DNA of 57,859 nucleotides from DATBIS01 sp036556805 (GTDB taxonomy: Bacteria > Actinomycetota > UBA4738 > HRBIN12), in the NCBI GenBank assembly GCA_036556805.1, contig DATBIS010000040.1:1-57859 (forward strand), in the 5' to 3' direction. The notes below the pieces were generated by a model. The model did no database searches. It saw nothing but the letters and a program-made list of their open reading frames with translations, and was not told the DNA's origin. The translations under genes and the position numbers were made by a program. Positions 32,294 to 40,493 of this stretch are shown piece by piece; the first letter of the stretch is position 1; every line of letters begins with the position of its first letter.

Positions 32294-33624
32294 GTCGACG
32301 GAACCTCGAGCGGCACGTTCGACGTGCGGCCGAGCAGCGCGCGAGCCGGTGTCCGCCCCTTGCCCTTCAGGTCCAGCATCCGGGTGGGCCCGAACTCGTA
32401 CCGGTCCACCAAGCGATCCGCCGTTGCCTCGGACACCAGAAGCTCACCCGGCGCGGCCTGCTCCTCCAGCCTGCTCGCGACGTTCACGGTGTCGCCCCAC
32501 AGGTCGTAGGCGAACTTCTTCCGCCCGATCACGCCGGCGACCGCAGGCCCGGTGGCCGCGCCGCCGTGCACCACGATCGCGTCGCCGGACGGCCATCGCA
32601 CCGAACCGGTTTCCCGGATGACGTCGACGGCCATCGCGACGGCGGCTCCCGCATGATCGGCCATCGCAACCGGCACGCCGGCGACGGCCATGTACGCATC
32701 GCCGAGCGTCTTGACCTTTTCGAGACCGTGGCGGTCGGCGAGGTCGTCGAAGAGGCTGAACAGCTCGTCCAGGGCGTGGGCGAACTCATCCGGCGAACAG
32801 CGAGCGGCCTGCTGGGTCGAACCCACCGCGTCGAGGAAGATCACCGTCACCTCGTCGAACGCTTGCGCGATCCGGCGGCCGGACGTGACCTTGAGCTGGT
32901 CGACCACGACCTGCGGCAGGATGTTCAAGAGCAGGCTGTCCGACCGCAATCGCTCCTGATCGAGCTGACGTTCCCGCAGGAACAGCGTTCGTCGAAACCG
33001 CTCCATCCGATGCGCCGCCAGGCCGCCGAGGAACCCGAACGAGACGAGATAGAGCGTCGCGAGCACCTCGCTCACCGGCGCGATGTACCGAGTGGAGACG
33101 GCGTAGGGCAGATAGGCGCCGATGCCGATCAGCGTGATGAGCAAGACCAGCACGAACCGCAGCCGCAGCAGCGTGTAGCTGAATGCGGTGATGAGGATGA
33201 CACCGACGTACCCGTACTCGGTGGGAAGCGTCTGGATCTGCGAGGTGTAGTACACCCACGAGAACATCGTCGCGGTCGCGATGACGACCACGACCCATTC
33301 CCAGATCCGGCCGAAGAACGATGTGAAGGTGAGCGCGAACCCGACCACGAGCAGCGGGATGAACACGCCCCACCGCATGATCCGGTCGAGCCGAAGCTCG
33401 GAGAGCGCCAGGATGTAGGGGCGGAGGAGCAGACCCCAGGACACCCAGAGAAGGGTCCCGACCACGAATGCGAAGCGAAAGTTGCCGAGGTGGTGTCGGA
33501 ACTCGTCGGCCCGGAACGCCGACTCGAGCTCCGGGTCGCGGAACCGCAGCCGCAGCCGATCCAGGCCGAGGGGCAACCGGCGGGAAGACTCGCCAACCGC
33601 CGTCGGTGTATCGATCTGGTCCAT
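32290..33624 (-). CDS. Membrane class III adenylate/guanylate cyclase
   Basis: 444 residues. An N-terminal cytoplasmic stretch is followed by about six membrane spans (roughly 50-200), a short coil, and a CHD cyclase domain from about 245. Metal Asp265 in VIFLDAVGST; KTLGDAYMAV (305-314) supplies the substrate-binding Lys and second Asp (309); WGDTVNVASRLE (376-387) holds the Asp/Thr adenine-specifying pair, the ribose Asn381 and transition-state Arg385. All catalytic residues appear present, so it should be an active homodimeric cyclase, probably making cAMP. Layout resembles mycobacterial six-span cyclases without HAMP. It lies in one operon with an orphan betaine-type binding protein. ATG 33624 follows a GAGAGGGG ribosome site. 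Confidence 0.9.
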   Translation of the reverse strand: MDQIDTPTAVGESSRRLPLGLDRLRLRFRDPELESAFRADEFRHHLGNFRFAFVVGTLLWVSWGLLLRPYILALSELRLDRIMRWGVFIPLLVVGFALTFTSFFGRIWEWVVVVIATATMFSWVYYTSQIQTLPTEYGYVGVILITAFSYTLLRLRFVLVLLITLIGIGAYLPYAVSTRYIAPVSEVLATLYLVSFGFLGGLAAHRMERFRRTLFLRERQLDQERLRSDSLLLNILPQVVVDQLKVTSGRRIAQAFDEVTVIFLDAVGSTQQAARCSPDEFAHALDELFSLFDDLADRHGLEKVKTLGDAYMAVAGVPVAMADHAGAAVAMAVDVIRETGSVRWPSGDAIVVHGGAATGPAVAGVIGRKKFAYDLWGDTVNVASRLEEQAAPGELLVSEATADRLVDRYEFGPTRMLDLKGKGRTPARALLGRTSNVPLEVPST

Positions 33625-33690
33625 CGCCCCTCTCGCGTCGTACGGTCCGGCCGAAGGGGCCGGAGCATCGAGGCTACCGAGATAGGGGCG

Positions 33691-34320
33691 TTACGACCCC
33701 GGGCCGAACAGCGAGGAGGCGACGCCCGGGATCTGCTCGCGGAACGCGAGGAGCGCCTCCAGCACCGGTTCGAGCTCGTAGGGGCTCGGGCTCGCGCGGA
33801 GGTCCTCTCGCATCACCATCAGCCACCCGTCGGCGAGCTCGTAGTCGAACTGGACCGGCGAGCTCATGAGCCACGCCATCATCCGCTGATCGACGATCGC
33901 GTTCGAGACGCGCGGGTCCGAGGCGTACACGAGCCACTGACGGTTGAAGTCCTCCAGCTCGAACGTGACGCGGTCGAGTCGCAGCTCGTCGATCGATCTC
34001 TCGTCGGGCGGAACCTTGCCGATGTGCAGGGGCGACGTACGGGCGTCGATCGGGGTGAGGCCGAGCCACCAGTGCTCGTCCTGATTCGTCTTCGCGGTGT
34101 GCCACGGGAGGCTGAGCAGCCGGACCTCGGCGCCGTGCCAGGTGCCCTCCATCGCGTCGTTCACGCGCCCACCGCCTCCCCGGTGGAACAACGGCATGCG
34201 CAGCTCCGATCGCGTCGTGTGCGGATCGGACCCCGGGTGGTACGTGAGCCCCAACGCGGCGGCGCGCTCCGCCCACTTGTTCGCGAACACGCTGCGCAGA
34301 CGGTCGAAGATCGAGCTCAC
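33691..34320 (-). CDS. Hypothetical protein in the cyclase operon
   Basis: 209 residues, not recognised with confidence. It has no signal peptide or membrane span. It is Trp-rich (WHGAEVRLLSLPWHT near 61-75, HWWLGL, RQWLVYA) with an early HPGSDPHTTRSELRMPLF segment, giving a beta-rich look that recalls DUF3137-like proteins. GTG 34320 overlaps the stop of the upstream VOC paralog by four bases; 66 bases separate it from the cyclase. Its role is unknown; the coupling suggests the same process as the VOC and cyclase products. Confidence 0.7.
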   Translation of the reverse strand: MSSIFDRLRSVFANKWAERAAALGLTYHPGSDPHTTRSELRMPLFHRGGGGRVNDAMEGTWHGAEVRLLSLPWHTAKTNQDEHWWLGLTPIDARTSPLHIGKVPPDERSIDELRLDRVTFELEDFNRQWLVYASDPRVSNAIVDQRMMAWLMSSPVQFDYELADGWLMVMREDLRASPSPYELEPVLEALLAFREQIPGVASSLFGPGS

Positions 34321-34979
34321 GACGATCCGCGCTCCTCGGCACCGTCAGGCCAGGCGGCGATGCAGACCTTGTTGCCGGCTCGGTCCGAAAGGATCCATGA
34401 GCCGGGCGCGCTCGACTCGTCGACGATCCGCCCGCCCGCGGCGAGCGCAGCCTCCAGGCGGGCCTCGATGTGCTCGCGGGCGACGGATACGTCGACGTGC
34501 ATCGCGTGCCGGAGCGGCTTCGCGGTGTCGAGCTCCTGCATCCACACCGTCGAACCGTGGCCGAGCGGGTCGACCGCGTTGTCGTCGGCCCGCGGGGCGT
34601 AGCCGAGGACCGCCCGCCAGAAGGCGAGGTCGATGTCATCCGGCTTCGCGGCGATGGCGAGCTGCACCTCCTGCACCGCACCGCGATCGGACGCTGCGCC
34701 GCACGATCGGGCCGCGGCGGAGACGGCGCGCGCGAGCTCGACGTGTCGCGGCTCGAGCTGCCACACATCGCGGGTGAGACGCACCGTCACGCGATCGGAG
34801 GCGAGCGTGAGCAGCGTGCCGGACCCCTCGACGCCGGGTGCGCTCGCGATCGCCTCGGCCAGCTCGGCCGCTTTGCCGATCGACCCGGTGGGGAAGACGG
34901 CCGTGGCGCCGCCGTGCAGCACGACCCAATCCTCGACGCCGTCGGCGTGGAGGAAGTCCTTCCAGCCCTGTTCGCTCAC
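34317..34979 (-). CDS. PCD-like/VOC fusion protein, copy B
   Basis: 220 residues, paralog of the protein at 30717-31382 with the same two domains. Identical blocks include GWKDF-type starts, DWVVLHGGATAVF, FWRAVLGYAP and the last 20 residues of the VOC fold. I chose GTG 34979 because it aligns with the ATG of copy A (MSEQGW); an upstream in-frame start at 35027 would add 16 residues with no match in copy A. It is the first gene of the operon that copy A closes. Confidence 0.8.
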   Translation of the reverse strand: MSEQGWKDFLHADGVEDWVVLHGGATAVFPTGSIGKAAELAEAIASAPGVEGSGTLLTLASDRVTVRLTRDVWQLEPRHVELARAVSAAARSCGAASDRGAVQEVQLAIAAKPDDIDLAFWRAVLGYAPRADDNAVDPLGHGSTVWMQELDTAKPLRHAMHVDVSVAREHIEARLEAALAAGGRIVDESSAPGSWILSDRAGNKVCIAAWPDGAEERGSS

Positions 34980-35052
34980 CGCAGACCCCGCGTCGGCGCC
35001 ACTCGGGCGGACGATAGCAGGAGGCACTCTCTCGCTGCGCGGAGGTGCGCGT

Positions 35053-35058
35053 TAGGCT
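35053..35058 (+). promoter_or_regulatory. -10 box of proline iminopeptidase-like gene (leaderless)
   Basis: TAGGCT, seven bases, ATG 35066. Confidence 0.55.
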
Positions 35059-35065
35059 CCGGTCG

Positions 35066-36046
35066 ATGAGACATCCACCTGCCTCGTACTTCGACACGTC
35101 CGCGTGGGATCCGCGCGACGTGCTCTCGGGGGGATCGCGCATGGTGCCGATCGAGACGCCGAGCGGCACGTTCCGCGTCTGGACGAAACGGATCGGCACC
35201 AACCCGGAGCTGAAGGTGTTGCTCCTGCACGGCGGCCCCGGGTCGAGCGACGAGCTCTACGAGTGCTTCGACGTGTGGTTCCCGGCCGCGGGCATCGAGT
35301 ACTACTTCTACGATCAGCTCGGGTCGTTCCGCAGCGATCAGCCCGACGATCCCTCGCTCTGGGATCTCGACCGCTTCGTCGACGAGCTCGAGCAGGTGCG
35401 TCGGGCGCTCGAGCTGGACCGACGCAACTTCGTGCTCCTCGGGCAATCCTGGGGCGGGCTCCTCGCGATGGAGTACGCCCTGCACCACCAGCAGCACCTC
35501 AAGGGCCTCGTGATCTCGAACATGATGTCGAGCGCGCGCCTCTACAACGAGTACGCGACCGACGTCCTGATGCCCGCGATGGATCGGGACGTCCTCGCGG
35601 AGATCCAGCGGTTCGAAGCGACGGGAACCACCGACGATCCGCGTTACGAAGAGCTGCTCATGGAGCATCACTACGTCCTGCACGTCTGCCGCATGCCGTG
35701 GAACGAATGGCCGGACCCGGTGAAGCGCGGGATCGCTCACATCAATCCGGCGATCTACGTTCCGATGCAAGGCCCCAGCGAGCTCGGGCTGAACGGCACG
35801 CTCGAGGACTGGGATCGCTCCGGGGACCTGAAGGACATCGACGTGCCGACGCTCGTGATCGGCGCGACCCACGACACGATGGACCCCGAGCACATGCGGT
35901 GGATGTCGGAACAGCTGCCGCAGGGCCGGTACCTGCACTGCCCCAACGGGAGTCACCTGGCACAGTTCGACGATCCCGGGCACTACTTCCCCGGGCTCAT
36001 CGACTTCCTGCGATCCCTCGAAGGGTTCGGCTTCGACACCTCGTAG
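35066..36046 (+). CDS. Proline iminopeptidase-like alpha/beta hydrolase (S33)
   Basis: 326 residues. The oxyanion-hole segment HGGPGSSDE (55-63) and nucleophile elbow GQSWGG (126-131, Ser128) are diagnostic of the S33 prolyl aminopeptidase/amino acid amidase group; the Asp in GATHDTMDP and His in NGSHLAQFD (near 304-312) complete the triad. Substrates are N-terminal Pro peptides or amino acid amides. Cytoplasmic. ATG 35066 is seven bases after TAGGCT. The 3' end overlaps the convergent reductase pseudogene by 64 bases. Confidence 0.9.
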   Translation: MRHPPASYFDTSAWDPRDVLSGGSRMVPIETPSGTFRVWTKRIGTNPELKVLLLHGGPGSSDELYECFDVWFPAAGIEYYFYDQLGSFRSDQPDDPSLWDLDRFVDELEQVRRALELDRRNFVLLGQSWGGLLAMEYALHHQQHLKGLVISNMMSSARLYNEYATDVLMPAMDRDVLAEIQRFEATGTTDDPRYEELLMEHHYVLHVCRMPWNEWPDPVKRGIAHINPAIYVPMQGPSELGLNGTLEDWDRSGDLKDIDVPTLVIGATHDTMDPEHMRWMSEQLPQGRYLHCPNGSHLAQFDDPGHYFPGLIDFLRSLEGFGFDTS

Positions 36047-36589
36047 GTGAGGTAGGCGAACCCGCCCTCCGCCGCCACGTCCACCAGCTTCAACGCGGGG
36101 AACGTCAGGCGCCGGGGGAGGAGGGGCGCGCCCGCGCCGAGCGTCACCGGCGCGAGGTGGATCAGCAGCTCGTCGAGGAGCCCGTGGTCGGCGAACTGAC
36201 CGACGAGGTCGCCGCCGCCCACCAGCCAGACGTTGCGATCCCCGGCGGCCTCGGTCATCTCGGTATGGACGGGCCTCACGTCCCCCTGCACGAACGTGAG
36301 GTCCGCGTTCGGGATCGTCGGCAGCTCACGGTGGGTGAAGACCCAGCACGGGACGTCGCCGTACCACTCGTGCCACTTCTCGGGCTGGTCCAGCAGGTGC
36401 TCTGCGTCGAGCGCCCACCGGTAGGTGGTCGCGCCCATCGCCATCGCGCCCACCGCCCCGAAGAAGGCCTCCCACCTGCCCTCCTCGTGATCCGAGGGGT
36501 GCGCCTCGTACAGCCAGCCTGAGCGAGTTGTCGGCGTCGGCGATGAGCCCGTCGAGGCTGCTCGCGGTGAAGTACTGCGTCTTTCCCAT
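35983..36589 (-). pseudogene. Frameshifted dihydrofolate reductase-like (RibD C-terminal) protein
   Basis: The frame from ATG 36589 encodes a typical start, MGKTQYFTASSLDG, to codon 23 and then loses similarity. The rest, from WLYEAHPSD (36516) to the end, including GATTYRWAL, WVFTHRELP, VWLVGGGDLVGQF and LLIHLAPVTLGAG, lies in another frame. One extra base within 36517-36520 explains it; removing one base yields about 201 residues with the full RibD_C/YyaP-like fold that binds NADPH. Either a real recent mutation or a sequencing error. The last 18 codons extend past the usual domain end. Confidence 0.75.
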
Positions 36590-36674
36590 CGCGCCCCGAG
36601 TCTCCCACGGGCCCCGGCGTTGCCGCGAGGGAGCGCGTCCCGGACAATGGTCCCCCCCGAGGGGAATCGATCGA

Positions 36675-38099
36675 GTGGGCGACGCCAAGACGACGAAGAC
36701 CTCCCGCCGGACGCTCGCGGCCGTGGTGCTCGCGGCCGGCAAGGGCAAGCGCATGAAGTCGGCATCGCCGAAGGTGCTCGCCCCCGTCTGCGGCAAGCCC
36801 GCGCTGTGGCACGTGCTCGAGACCGCGCGCGCCGCCCGGCCCGACCGCATCGTGATCGTGGTCGGCAAGCAGGCCGCCGAGGTCCGCGCCGCCGTCCGGT
36901 CGTGGGGGATCTCGCCCGAGCCCACGTTCGTGCAGCAGAAGGAGCAGCTCGGCACCGGGCACGCGGTGCTCTCCGCCCGGAAGGCCGTGCGGGATGCCGA
37001 CGACGTCCTCGTCGCGAACGGCGACTTCGACCCGGTGCGCCCCGAGGACGTTCGGCGGCTCGTCACGACCCACCGCCGCACGAAGGGCGCGGCGGCGGTC
37101 CTTACCGCCGAGCTCGACGACCCCGGCGGCTACGGCCGGGTCGTTCGCAACGGCGCCCGCGTGGTGCGCGTGGTGGAGGAGGCCGACGCCTCCGACGACG
37201 TGCGCCGGCTCAGGGAGGTCGCGACGAACTGGGCGGTGTTCCGGCGCGCCGACCTGTTCGAGGTCCTGCCGAAGGTCGGCCGCGACAACCGGCAGCGAGA
37301 GTACTACCTGAACGACGCCTATCCGCTCCTGATGGAGGGCGGCGAGCGCGTGACCGCCCTGCTCGGCGACACCGGCGGCGCGATGGGGCTGAACTCACGG
37401 GCCGGCCTCGCCGCGGTGCAGCGCGTCGTGCGCGAGCGCATCAACGAGCGGCATCTTCGCAACGGCGTCACGATCGTGGACCCCGCCGCGACCTACGTGG
37501 ACGCCGGCGTTCGTATCGGTCGCGACACCATCCTTCGCCCGATGACGTTCCTCGAGGGTGACACGCGCATCGGAGCCGGCTGCGACGTGGGGCCCTCCAC
37601 CCGGGTGGTGGACTCCGTGGTGGGCGATCGCACCACGATCACGTTCGCGGTCGTGCTGGAATCGACGATCGGCCGGGACGCGAGCATCGGCCCGTTCGTG
37701 CGCATCCGTCCCGGCGTGCGGATGGGCGACCGGTCGAAAGCGGGGGCGTTCGTCGACCTGAAGAACGCCAAGATCGGCGAGGGATCGAAGGTGCCCCACC
37801 TCTCCTACGTGGGGGACGCGGTGATCGGCCGCAACGCGAACATCGGGGCGGCCACCGTCGTCGTGAACTACGACGGCTACGCGAAGCACCAGACCGTGAT
37901 CGGGGACGACGCGAGGATCGGTTCGGATACCATGCTCATCGCCCCCGTGCGGGTGGGGAAGGGCGCGGTGACGGGAGCGGGATCGGTGATCACGAGCGAC
38001 GTGCCGGCGGGCGCGCTCGCCGTCGAACGCGCCGAGCAGAAGGTCGTCACGGGCTACCGCAAGCGCAAGGACGCGCAGCATCGATCGAAGGGGACCTGA
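36675..38099 (+). CDS. glmU: Bifunctional GlmU: N-acetylglucosamine-1-phosphate uridyltransferase / glucosamine-1-phosphate acetyltransferase
   Basis: 474 residues. It makes UDP-GlcNAc for peptidoglycan. The N-terminal nucleotidyltransferase has LAAGKGKRMKS (19-29), QLGTGHAV near 97-104, NGD near 118, GGYGRVV and EYYLND. The C-terminal left-handed beta-helix (from about 255) ends with VNYDGYAKHQTVIGDDARIGS and VPAGALAVERA, the acetyltransferase site. I take GTG 36675, shortly before the TLAAVVLAAG strand, with a GAGGGGA ribosome site upstream. It overlaps prs by one base (TGATG), the standard actinobacterial glmU-prs pair that links UTP/GlcNAc-1-P and PRPP metabolism. Confidence 0.95.
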   Translation: MGDAKTTKTSRRTLAAVVLAAGKGKRMKSASPKVLAPVCGKPALWHVLETARAARPDRIVIVVGKQAAEVRAAVRSWGISPEPTFVQQKEQLGTGHAVLSARKAVRDADDVLVANGDFDPVRPEDVRRLVTTHRRTKGAAAVLTAELDDPGGYGRVVRNGARVVRVVEEADASDDVRRLREVATNWAVFRRADLFEVLPKVGRDNRQREYYLNDAYPLLMEGGERVTALLGDTGGAMGLNSRAGLAAVQRVVRERINERHLRNGVTIVDPAATYVDAGVRIGRDTILRPMTFLEGDTRIGAGCDVGPSTRVVDSVVGDRTTITFAVVLESTIGRDASIGPFVRIRPGVRMGDRSKAGAFVDLKNAKIGEGSKVPHLSYVGDAVIGRNANIGAATVVVNYDGYAKHQTVIGDDARIGSDTMLIAPVRVGKGAVTGAGSVITSDVPAGALAVERAEQKVVTGYRKRKDAQHRSKGT

Positions 38100-39076
38100 T
38101 GGAGATCATCACCAAGAAGCGCATGATGCTCTTCGCCGGCACGATCCATCCGGCGCTCGGGCACGAGATCGCCGACAACCTCGGGATCCCGGTGAGCCAC
38201 TCCGAGCTTCGCCGGTTCGCCTCGGGCGAGATCTACTTTCGGGCCGAGGAGAGCGTGCGCGGAGCCGACGTCTTCGTCGTGCAGACTCACTACGAGCCCG
38301 TGAACGAGGCGCTCATGGAGCAGCTCGTGATGCTCGACGCGATGAAACGCGCGAGCGCCAAGCGCATCACGGCCGTGATCCCGTACTACGGGTACTCGCG
38401 GCAGGACAAGAAGGCGCTCTCGCGCGAGCCGATCAGCGCGAAGCTCGTCGCCGATCTCCTGTCGATGGCGGGCGCGAACCGGGTCGTCTCGGTCGATCTG
38501 CACAGCGGGCAGATCCAGGGCTACTTCAACTTCCCGTTCGATCACCTCACCGCGCTGCCGATCCTGTCGAGCTACCTCGAGGAGCTCGGCCTCTCCGGTG
38601 ACGACCTCGTGATCGTCGCCCCGGACGCCGGCCGCATCAAGACCGCGGAGAAGCTCCGCGAGTACATGCACGCGGACCTCGCGTTCCTCTACAAGCGCCG
38701 CTCCCGCAAGGAGGCGCACCGGATCGAGGAGATGGCGGTGGTGGGCGAGGTCGACGGGCGGCCGTGCGTGCTCGTCGACGACATGATCGACACGGCGGGA
38801 ACGGTCGCGAAGGGCGCCACGGCGCTCGCGGCGCAGGGCGCCGGACCGATCTTCGCAGCGGCCACGCACCCGATCCTGTCGGGAAAGGCGCGGCAGTCGC
38901 TCGAGGAGTCACCGATCGAGCAGGTGGTCGTCACGAACACGGTGCCGATCCCGGAGGAGCGGTACTTCGACAAGCTGAAGGTGCTCTCGATCGCGCCGCT
39001 CATCGCGTCGGCGCTCCGCGCGGTCTTCGAGGAGAGCTCGGTGAGCGAGATCTTCGGCGGCGACAACCAGCTCTGA
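38099..39076 (+). CDS. prs: Ribose-phosphate pyrophosphokinase
   Basis: 325 residues, class I PRPP synthase. It makes PRPP from ribose-5-phosphate and ATP for nucleotide, His and Trp synthesis. Visible: the ATP-binding RFASGEIYFRAEESVRG region (near 40-56), the flexible-loop YSRQDKKALSREPISAK (near 100-116), the metal site VVSVDLHSGQIQGYF (near 130-144) and the PRPP loop VLVDDMIDTAGTVAKG (near 222-237). ATG 38099 overlaps the glmU stop. A GC hairpin follows at 39100. Confidence 0.96.
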   Translation: MEIITKKRMMLFAGTIHPALGHEIADNLGIPVSHSELRRFASGEIYFRAEESVRGADVFVVQTHYEPVNEALMEQLVMLDAMKRASAKRITAVIPYYGYSRQDKKALSREPISAKLVADLLSMAGANRVVSVDLHSGQIQGYFNFPFDHLTALPILSSYLEELGLSGDDLVIVAPDAGRIKTAEKLREYMHADLAFLYKRRSRKEAHRIEEMAVVGEVDGRPCVLVDDMIDTAGTVAKGATALAAQGAGPIFAAATHPILSGKARQSLEESPIEQVVVTNTVPIPEERYFDKLKVLSIAPLIASALRAVFEESSVSEIFGGDNQL

Positions 39077-39099
39077 CCCGCGCGAACGGGCGTCGCGAT

Positions 39100-39120
39100 C
39101 GGGGTCGGCCCCGGACCCCG
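39100..39120 (+). terminator. Hairpin after prs, without T tract
   Basis: CGGGGTC-GGCCCCG-GACCCCG, a 7-bp perfect stem, directly before the rplY -10 box at 39126. It may end glmU-prs transcripts. Confidence 0.45.
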
Positions 39121-39125
39121 TGCGA

Positions 39126-39131
39126 TACGAT
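39126..39131 (+). promoter_or_regulatory. -10 box of rplY-pth
   Basis: TACGAT; the expected start near 39138 gives a leader of about 32 bases with a GAAGGA ribosome site before ATG 39170. Confidence 0.55.
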
Positions 39132-39169
39132 GCCCGGCCGAACCCACCGAATCGAAGGATCTCGTCGTC

Positions 39170-39859
39170 ATGGAAGCGAAGCTCGTCGCGGAGCGGCGTG
39201 AGGGCACCGGCAAGGGCGTGGCGCGGAAGCTGCGGGCGGCCGGCCGCGTGCCCGCGGTGCTCTACGGGCAGGGCCAGGAGGCCGTCGCGATCTCGGTCGA
39301 CGCCCGGGAGCTCGTGCACCTGTTCCACCAGGCCGCGAGCGCGAACGTCCTGCTCGATCTCATGCTCGACGGGAAGGCGCACCTCACGATCCCGCGCGAG
39401 GTGCAGCGAGACCACATCCGCGACCGCTTCGTGCACGTGGACTTCCTCGTGGTGCGGCGCGACGAGAAGATCGCGGTGAACGTGGAGGTCGTCGAGGTCG
39501 GCGAGGCGCCGGGCGTGAAGGCGGGCGGCGTGGTGGAGCACCACCTGCGCGAGCTGCACGTGGAGTGCTTTCCGCAGGACGTGCCCGAGCACATCGACGC
39601 CGATATCTCGCAGCTCGAAATCGGCGACATGCTCCACGTTCGCGACCTCGTTCCACCGCAGGGCGTGACGGTGCTCACGAACCCGGACGACGCGGTGCTC
39701 TCCGTGATCACGCCGGCGGCGCTCCGCGTCGAGGCGGAGCTCCTGCTGCCCGGCGAGGAGCCGGCCCCCGAGCCGGAGGCCGAGGAGGAGGCACCGGCCG
39801 AGGAGGCCGCAGAGGGCGAGGAGGCTCCCGCTGCCGAGGAGGGCGGCGGCGAGGCGTAG
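39170..39859 (+). CDS. rplY: 50S ribosomal protein bL25, CTC form
   Basis: 229 residues. It binds 5S rRNA. The N-terminal bL25 domain (1-95) has RREGTGKGVARKLRAAGRVP at 9-28; the TL5/CTC beta-domain spans about 96-190. The last 40 residues are an acidic Glu/Ala/Pro-rich tail, as in many actinobacterial CTC proteins. Own promoter at 39126. Pth follows three bases after the stop, in the classic rplY-pth pair. Confidence 0.95.
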   Translation: MEAKLVAERREGTGKGVARKLRAAGRVPAVLYGQGQEAVAISVDARELVHLFHQAASANVLLDLMLDGKAHLTIPREVQRDHIRDRFVHVDFLVVRRDEKIAVNVEVVEVGEAPGVKAGGVVEHHLRELHVECFPQDVPEHIDADISQLEIGDMLHVRDLVPPQGVTVLTNPDDAVLSVITPAALRVEAELLLPGEEPAPEPEAEEEAPAEEAAEGEEAPAAEEGGGEA

Positions 39860-39862
39860 CCG

Positions 39863-40441
39863 ATGCCCTGGCTCGTCGCGGGCTTGGGCAACCCCGGCGC
39901 GCGCTACGCCGAGACGCGGCACAACCTCGGGGCCCGCGTGGTCGAGGCGATCGCCGGGGAAGGCGGGAAGCGCTTCCGCAAGGTTCGGTTCCTCCCCGCC
40001 GAGACGGCCGAGCTCGAGATGGACGGCGAGCGCGTGTGGCTCGCACGCTCGCTTCGGTTCATGAACGAGTCCGGCCCGTCGTACGCGAGCCTCGCCGCGA
40101 AGCACGAGATCCCCCCCGAGCACGTGATCGCCGTGCACGACGAGATCGACCTGGCGTTCGGCGGTCTGCGCGTGAAGCTCGGCGGCTCCACCGCGGGCCA
40201 CAACGGCCTGCGGTCGTTGCAGCGCTCCCTGGGTTCGCCCGACTTCCTCCGGGTGCGGCTCGGCGTCGGTCGGCCGCCCGGCCGGCAGGATCCCGCCGAC
40301 TACGTGCTTCGCCCCTTCACGAAGCGCGAGCAGGCCGACGTTGCCATCCTCCTTGACGACGGCGCCGATGCGGTGCGGTCGCTCATCGCCACCGACCTCG
40401 CCACGACGCAGGACCGGTTCAACCGCTCGGGTCCGCGCTGA
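39863..40441 (+). CDS. pth: Peptidyl-tRNA hydrolase
   Basis: 192 residues, normal length. It releases peptides from dropped-off peptidyl-tRNA. VAGLGNPGARYAETRHNLG (5-23) includes Asn10 and the catalytic His20; FMNESGP near 68-74 and HDEIDLAFGGLRVKLGGS near 92-109 hold the second Asn and catalytic Asp, and GHNGLRS supplies the third Asn. ATG 39863. A hairpin at 40445 follows immediately. Confidence 0.96.
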   Translation: MPWLVAGLGNPGARYAETRHNLGARVVEAIAGEGGKRFRKVRFLPAETAELEMDGERVWLARSLRFMNESGPSYASLAAKHEIPPEHVIAVHDEIDLAFGGLRVKLGGSTAGHNGLRSLQRSLGSPDFLRVRLGVGRPPGRQDPADYVLRPFTKREQADVAILLDDGADAVRSLIATDLATTQDRFNRSGPR

Positions 40442-40444
40442 AGA

Positions 40445-40461
40445 GCCGACGCGTCGTCGGC
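40445..40461 (+). terminator. Hairpin directly after pth
   Basis: GCCGACG-CGT-CGTCGGC, perfect 7-bp stem starting four bases after the stop codon; no T tract follows, so termination strength is uncertain. Confidence 0.45.
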
Positions 40462-40493
40462 CGCGTGGGGGCAGGCACGCTCGAGCGGTGACC

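Noticed and set aside
25704..36600. Integrative element with att sites at tRNA-Gln
   Set aside because: I looked for a second copy of the tRNA 3' end near the glmU border and for an integrase and found neither.
36590..36674. Promoter or operator of glmU
   Set aside because: A GACAAT stretch and a CCCC/GGGG hairpin exist before GTG 36675, but neither a convincing -35 nor TANNNT spacing could be shown.
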